Positions 5,422-8,335 of a stretch of 8,335 nucleotides of DNA are shown here, piece after piece (position 1 is the stretch's first letter; every line of letters begins with the position of its first letter). The translations under genes and the position numbers were made by a program. The stretch comes from Acidobacteriota bacterium (lineage in GTDB: Bacteria; Acidobacteriota; Terriglobia; Terriglobales; Acidobacteriaceae), in the NCBI GenBank assembly GCA_021793595.1, contig JAJYSL010000189.1, positions 1 through 8,335 of the forward strand, read 5' to 3'. The notes below the pieces were generated by a model that searched no databases, had not been told where the DNA came from, and was given only the letters and a program-made list of their open reading frames with translations.

Positions 5422-7095
5422 ATGCCGAGACAATTGTGCTCTGTTCTAGCGGTGAGAGCCCTGTCACTTGCCTTATTATCCGGGGTCGCATTTTGCCAAT
5501 CTTCGAGTTCTGCCGCAGGGAAAGACGATCATCCGGTTGCGGCTGCACCGAACGTCGCATCCCAAAGCCCTGAACAGTTCGCACCGTCGAAGACCGAGGG
5601 CACCGTTGAGATTGAAGGCAAGTCCATTGCCTATACCGCCATTGCCGGGACCCTCACCGTGGGTGCAACCGACGAGCAGGACGCCATGATCGGCACCGAC
5701 GGCAAGCCTCTTCCCGGTCAGGCAACTCCGCCGAAGGATCCTGCGCAGGACCCGCCGACCGCGCAGATGTTTTATGTCGCATATTTCAAGCAGGGAGCGG
5801 ACCTGAATACGCGTCCCATTACGTTTCTGTACAACGGTGGTCCGGGCAGTTCCACCATGTGGCTGCACATGGGAGCGTTCGGGCCCAAACGCGTCTCGAC
5901 GCCTGTCGACACCCATATGCCGCCCGCACCGTATCATCTGGAAAACAACCAGTACAGTCTGCTTGATGTCAGCGACCTGGTCTTTATCGATATGCCCGGC
6001 ACCGGTTTCGGGCGCCTTTACGGCAAAGACAAGGAAAAAGCATTCTGGGGCGTGGATCAGGATGCAAACGCGTTCGCCCGCTTTATTGCGCGATTTCTCA
6101 GCACATACGACCGCTGGAATTCACCGAAATATCTCTTTGGGGAAAGCTACGGAACCACGCGTTCGGCGGTGTTGGCCAACATTCTGCAAAGCCGGAAGGG
6201 GATCGATCTGAATGGCGTTATGCTGCTGTCGCAGGTGCTCAATTTCGGAGATCTCCCGGACGGACCGAAAGCAAATCCCGGCAACGACCTTCCGTATGAG
6301 CTGGCGTTGCCTACCTACGCCGCCACGGCCGCGTACCATCATAAACTGCCGCAGCAGCCGGCGGATCTGCAAGCCTTTCTGAAAGAAGTGGAGGCTTTTG
6401 CGACCGGAGACTACGCACATGCGTTGTGGCAGGGAAACCAGATTTCCGAAACAGAAAAAAGAGCCGTTGCAGAGAAACTGCATGCGTACACGGGGCTGCC
6501 CGTTGCCTACTGGATGAAGGCTGATCTGCGGGTCAGCGGTGGAAACTTTGAGAAAAATCTGCAGGCCGATCAAGACCTGACCACCGGCAGGCTGGACGCT
6601 CGATTTTCCGGGCCCACGCTGGATCCGCTCAGCGAACAGGCGAAGTATGATCCGCAGAGTGCGGCTCTCAGCTCTGCGTATCTTTCGCTGCTGAACCAGT
6701 ATGTTCGGCAGGTGTTGAAGTACGGTGACGGGCAGACTTATCTGGGGGAGGCGTTGTTCAGCGGTTACAACTGGGACAACAAACATGCGCCATCGGGCGG
6801 CACTTCATCGGATGGCTCCAACGCGCTGAACGTGATGCCGGACCTGGCGACCGCCATGAAAACGAATCCTCAGTTAAAAGTCATGTTGAATGCTGGCTAC
6901 TACGATCTGGCAACGCCCTTCTTCGCAGCGACATATGAGGAGCGTCATCTTCCGATTGAGTCGAGCCTGACGGAAAATATCGAGTACGACTACTACAAAT
7001 CCGGCCACATGGTCTACGCGCGAGACGAATCGCTGCACCGGTTGCACGACAACGCCGCCGCATTTATTCGCAGGACGGAGAATCGTTCAAAGTAA
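5422..7095 (+). CDS. Secreted serine carboxypeptidase, family S10
   Basis: A 557-residue protein with the alpha/beta-hydrolase fold of family S10, which removes C-terminal residues from peptides. The signal peptide covers about 1-25 (MPRQ, core VLAVRALSLALLSGVA); VAFC is not a proper lipobox, so secretion by signal peptidase I is more likely. A low-complexity linker (26-57) follows. Oxyanion-hole motif NGGPGSS is at 138-144, FIDMPGTGFG at 188-197, nucleophile Ser242 in FGESYGT, Asp495 in NAGYYDLATP and His529 in KSGHMVY, so the triad is complete. The region 285-450 is the variable insertion. Start at ATG 5422 has GGAG eleven bases upstream; the frame open from 5323 would bury the signal peptide. 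It lies 92 bases after the UPF0303 gene and could be in the same transcript. Probably involved in peptide scavenging outside the cytoplasm. Confidence 0.92.
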   Translation: MPRQLCSVLAVRALSLALLSGVAFCQSSSSAAGKDDHPVAAAPNVASQSPEQFAPSKTEGTVEIEGKSIAYTAIAGTLTVGATDEQDAMIGTDGKPLPGQATPPKDPAQDPPTAQMFYVAYFKQGADLNTRPITFLYNGGPGSSTMWLHMGAFGPKRVSTPVDTHMPPAPYHLENNQYSLLDVSDLVFIDMPGTGFGRLYGKDKEKAFWGVDQDANAFARFIARFLSTYDRWNSPKYLFGESYGTTRSAVLANILQSRKGIDLNGVMLLSQVLNFGDLPDGPKANPGNDLPYELALPTYAATAAYHHKLPQQPADLQAFLKEVEAFATGDYAHALWQGNQISETEKRAVAEKLHAYTGLPVAYWMKADLRVSGGNFEKNLQADQDLTTGRLDARFSGPTLDPLSEQAKYDPQSAALSSAYLSLLNQYVRQVLKYGDGQTYLGEALFSGYNWDNKHAPSGGTSSDGSNALNVMPDLATAMKTNPQLKVMLNAGYYDLATPFFAATYEERHLPIESSLTENIEYDYYKSGHMVYARDESLHRLHDNAAAFIRRTENRSK

Positions 7096-7134
7096 CGGCC
7101 GCGGCCAGGATGGATCCTCGCAAGAAGTCGCGAT

Positions 7135-7464
7135 TTAAGAGTGGGGAGCTTTCACGGCTCCTGGAGAATTCGGGTCGAGCCATGTTTCGTCCGGGTTAGA
7201 TTCTGCCCCGGTCAACTTGCCCCATCCAGGCAGTTTCTGGCTGCCCGTAATCAGGCGCGGTCCCACGGAAAGTGCGAAGTACATCCAGACCCATCGCAGT
7301 AAGACCACGATGCGGTTGCGGAAGCCGATGAGAAAGTAAATGTGGATCGTCAGCCACGCCATCCATGCGGGCAGGCCGCTCATTTGTGCATGGAACGGCC
7401 ATTTCACATCCGCGACCGCACTGTGGCGGCCGATAGTCGCCATGTCACCTTTATCGAAATAATG
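7135..7464 (-). pseudogene. ndh: 3' remnant of type II NADH dehydrogenase
   Basis: About the last 109 codons of an NDH-2, the single-subunit flavoprotein that passes electrons from NADH to quinone. The retained part starts at HYFDKGDMATIGRHSAVAD, then the amphipathic membrane-contact region WMAWLTIHIYFLIGFRNR and VWMYFALSVGPRLITG, both typical of the family's C-terminal end. Both dinucleotide-binding domains (about 350 residues) are gone, so it cannot function. Homology stops abruptly near 7464, where an IS200-type transposase fragment begins in another frame. The frame stays open from 7533 only by reading the transposase fragment out of frame. It has no start signal of its own. It converges on the S10 peptidase gene, 39 bases away. 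Confidence 0.85.
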
Positions 7465-7582
7465 CCGGTGCCAACTGCGGCGGCGCTGCCACGAGCAGAT
7501 GGATGTGATCCGGCGACACCGCTCCGCGCACAATCGTCACCTCTCGCGCCGCGCATATCTGCCGGATCGGATCGCGTGCGTT
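7463..7582 (-). pseudogene. Fragment of IS200/IS605-type HUH transposase
   Basis: Read leftward from 7582 the frame gives about 40 residues: NARDPIRQICAAREVTIV, then RGAVSPDHIHLLVAAPPQLAPA. This matches the TnpA (Y1 transposase) of IS200/IS605 elements, including the HUH motif as His-Ile-His. The N-terminal part is missing because the IS701 element starts at its edge. The C-terminal part with the catalytic tyrosine is missing because the frame runs into the ndh remnant and stops at 7451-7453. It is inactive. A REP-associated Y1 transposase is the alternative; the APPQLAP stretch favours IS200. The fragment is identified by motif recognition, not by alignment. Confidence 0.75.
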
Positions 7583-8335
7583 CTAGTACTACAGTTGTAG
7601 ATAGAATGCGGGCAGAGTAGATCCGCGCTTTCGATAGTGGCAGTACATGGCGTGGAATTGGTGTCGTCTTCGCCAGTCGGACCAATGCAGCAGGTGTTCA
7701 ATGCCGTGCCACCCGCGCCATAGCAACGCGGTGAGCAGATGACGCAGTTCGGGTACGCTGAGCCGCACTTGCGCCTCGGGAGTTTTTTCTCCACGCGCTC
7801 GCAGCACAGTTAACACTGCATGGGCCAGCATGGACAGCGTGATGTGCCGATGCCAGCCCTGCCAGTGGCGCACCTCGTAGTGATCCAGTCCGCATTCCCC
7901 TTTTGCAGCCTCAAAGGATTGCTCGATCCACCAGCGTTGTCCGGCCACTCGGACCAGAGTTTCAATCGTGTCTTTACCGCCCGGGGCGTAACAGAGATAG
8001 TAAGCGCACTCCGACTTCTCTTCAATGCTGCGTCGCACCAGAAGCGCCCGCGCCCATCCATCCTGTTTGGACAATGGCATCCACGCCCAGTCGTAGAGCC
8101 GTTCGCCCTTGCTGCCGAACCCGGCAGAGAGACGCTTCCACCGAGATGCAGGCAGACTCCGCGCAATCGCGTCTACTCGATGCTGCATAAAGTCCGCTTG
8201 CCACAATCGCTGATCCGAGGCCACGGCCAGCACATAGGCCATCTGCCGCCCTTCCAGAAACCGGCGCAACTTGCTGTCGTGGCCGTAAACCTCGTCGGCT
8301 GCAACCCAGGCCGCCATGGCGCCAGAGTCCAGAGC
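7583..8335 (-). mobile_element. IS701-family insertion sequence, partial
   Basis: The element covers the right end of the window and continues past 8335. The left boundary is placed at 7587: CTAG (7583-7586) fits the YTAR four-base target preference of IS701-family elements, and the interrupted transposase fragment starts on the next base, 7582. The first bases inside contain CTACA/TGTAG (7589-7600) as a small inverted repeat that overlaps the transposase stop. The matching second CTAG copy and far terminal repeat would lie beyond the window. Confidence 0.65.
7589..8335 (-). CDS. IS701-family DDE transposase, 5' end outside window
   Basis: The last 248 residues of a cut-and-paste transposase; the N-terminal part lies beyond the right edge. 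The visible protein starts ALDSGAMAAWVAADEVYG, whose Asp (visible residue 14, ADEVYG) is the second catalytic acid. It continues with YVLAVASDQ, the conserved ARSLPASRWKRLSAGFGSKGERLYDW region, LLVRRS, AYYLCYAPGG and RWWIEQSFEAAKGECGLDHYEVR, where Glu138 (WIEQSFEAAK) is the third catalytic acid. RHITLSMLAHAVLTV follows. The first Asp is not visible. The C-terminal end LPAFYLQL stops almost at the IS boundary, as usual in this family. No frameshift is seen, so the copy may be active. The Met at 8317 is internal, not the true start. Confidence 0.93.
   Translation of the reverse strand, partial: ALDSGAMAAWVAADEVYGHDSKLRRFLEGRQMAYVLAVASDQRLWQADFMQHRVDAIARSLPASRWKRLSAGFGSKGERLYDWAWMPLSKQDGWARALLVRRSIEEKSECAYYLCYAPGGKDTIETLVRVAGQRWWIEQSFEAAKGECGLDHYEVRHWQGWHRHITLSMLAHAVLTVLRARGEKTPEAQVRLSVPELRHLLTALLWRGWHGIEHLLHWSDWRRRHQFHAMYCHYRKRGSTLPAFYLQL

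Noticed and set aside
7097..7106. Palindrome GGCCGCGGCC after the S10 peptidase stop, as a terminator
   Set aside because: It is self-complementary with no loop and no T-run follows on either strand.
7145..7161. GGAGC/GCTCC hairpin inside the ndh remnant
   Set aside because: Short five-base-pair stem within former coding sequence and no T-run.

Overview
The window looks like a chromosomal segment from a soil-type Acidobacteriota bacterium (class Terriglobia would fit). This rests on gene content alone: a secreted family S10 serine carboxypeptidase, a PCYCGC-motif exported protein, a multi-pass membrane diguanylate cyclase, and moderate GC with long intergenic gaps. No marker gene is present to prove it.

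Left part (1-1320). Almost no protein coding. On the minus strand, 1-290 carries signals that together resemble the leader of a ribosomal RNA operon reading out of the left edge: an AT-rich upstream element, TTGACA, a GATAGT-like -10, a boxB-like hairpin and a boxA-like antiterminator. A small one-helix membrane protein (636-896, minus) follows. A strong plus-strand intrinsic terminator at 1206-1242 has no recognised gene in front of it, so a small RNA or short ORF may end there.

Centre (1320-5329). A minus-strand membrane-anchored diguanylate cyclase with intact active site and product-inhibition site is divergent from a plus-strand exported protein with six cysteines in the PCYCGC region. 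After a 450-base gap holding seven copies of CCCAT come ilvE (branched-chain aminotransferase) with a clear -10, dyad and Shine-Dalgarno, then, 38 bases on, a UPF0303/heme-degrading-domain protein that is probably co-transcribed.

Right part (5330-8335). A complete secreted S10 carboxypeptidase is followed by a layered scar on the minus strand: the last ~110 codons of a type II NADH dehydrogenase, joined to about 40 codons of an IS200/IS605-type HUH transposase, which is in turn cut by an IS701-family element at a CTAG site. The IS runs off the right edge. This end is a site of repeated insertion and deletion, while the central genes look intact.

I found no CRISPR array, tRNA, toxin-antitoxin pair, defence island or clearly new multi-gene system. 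The least explained items are the orphan terminator region, the PCYCGC protein and the nested remnants.
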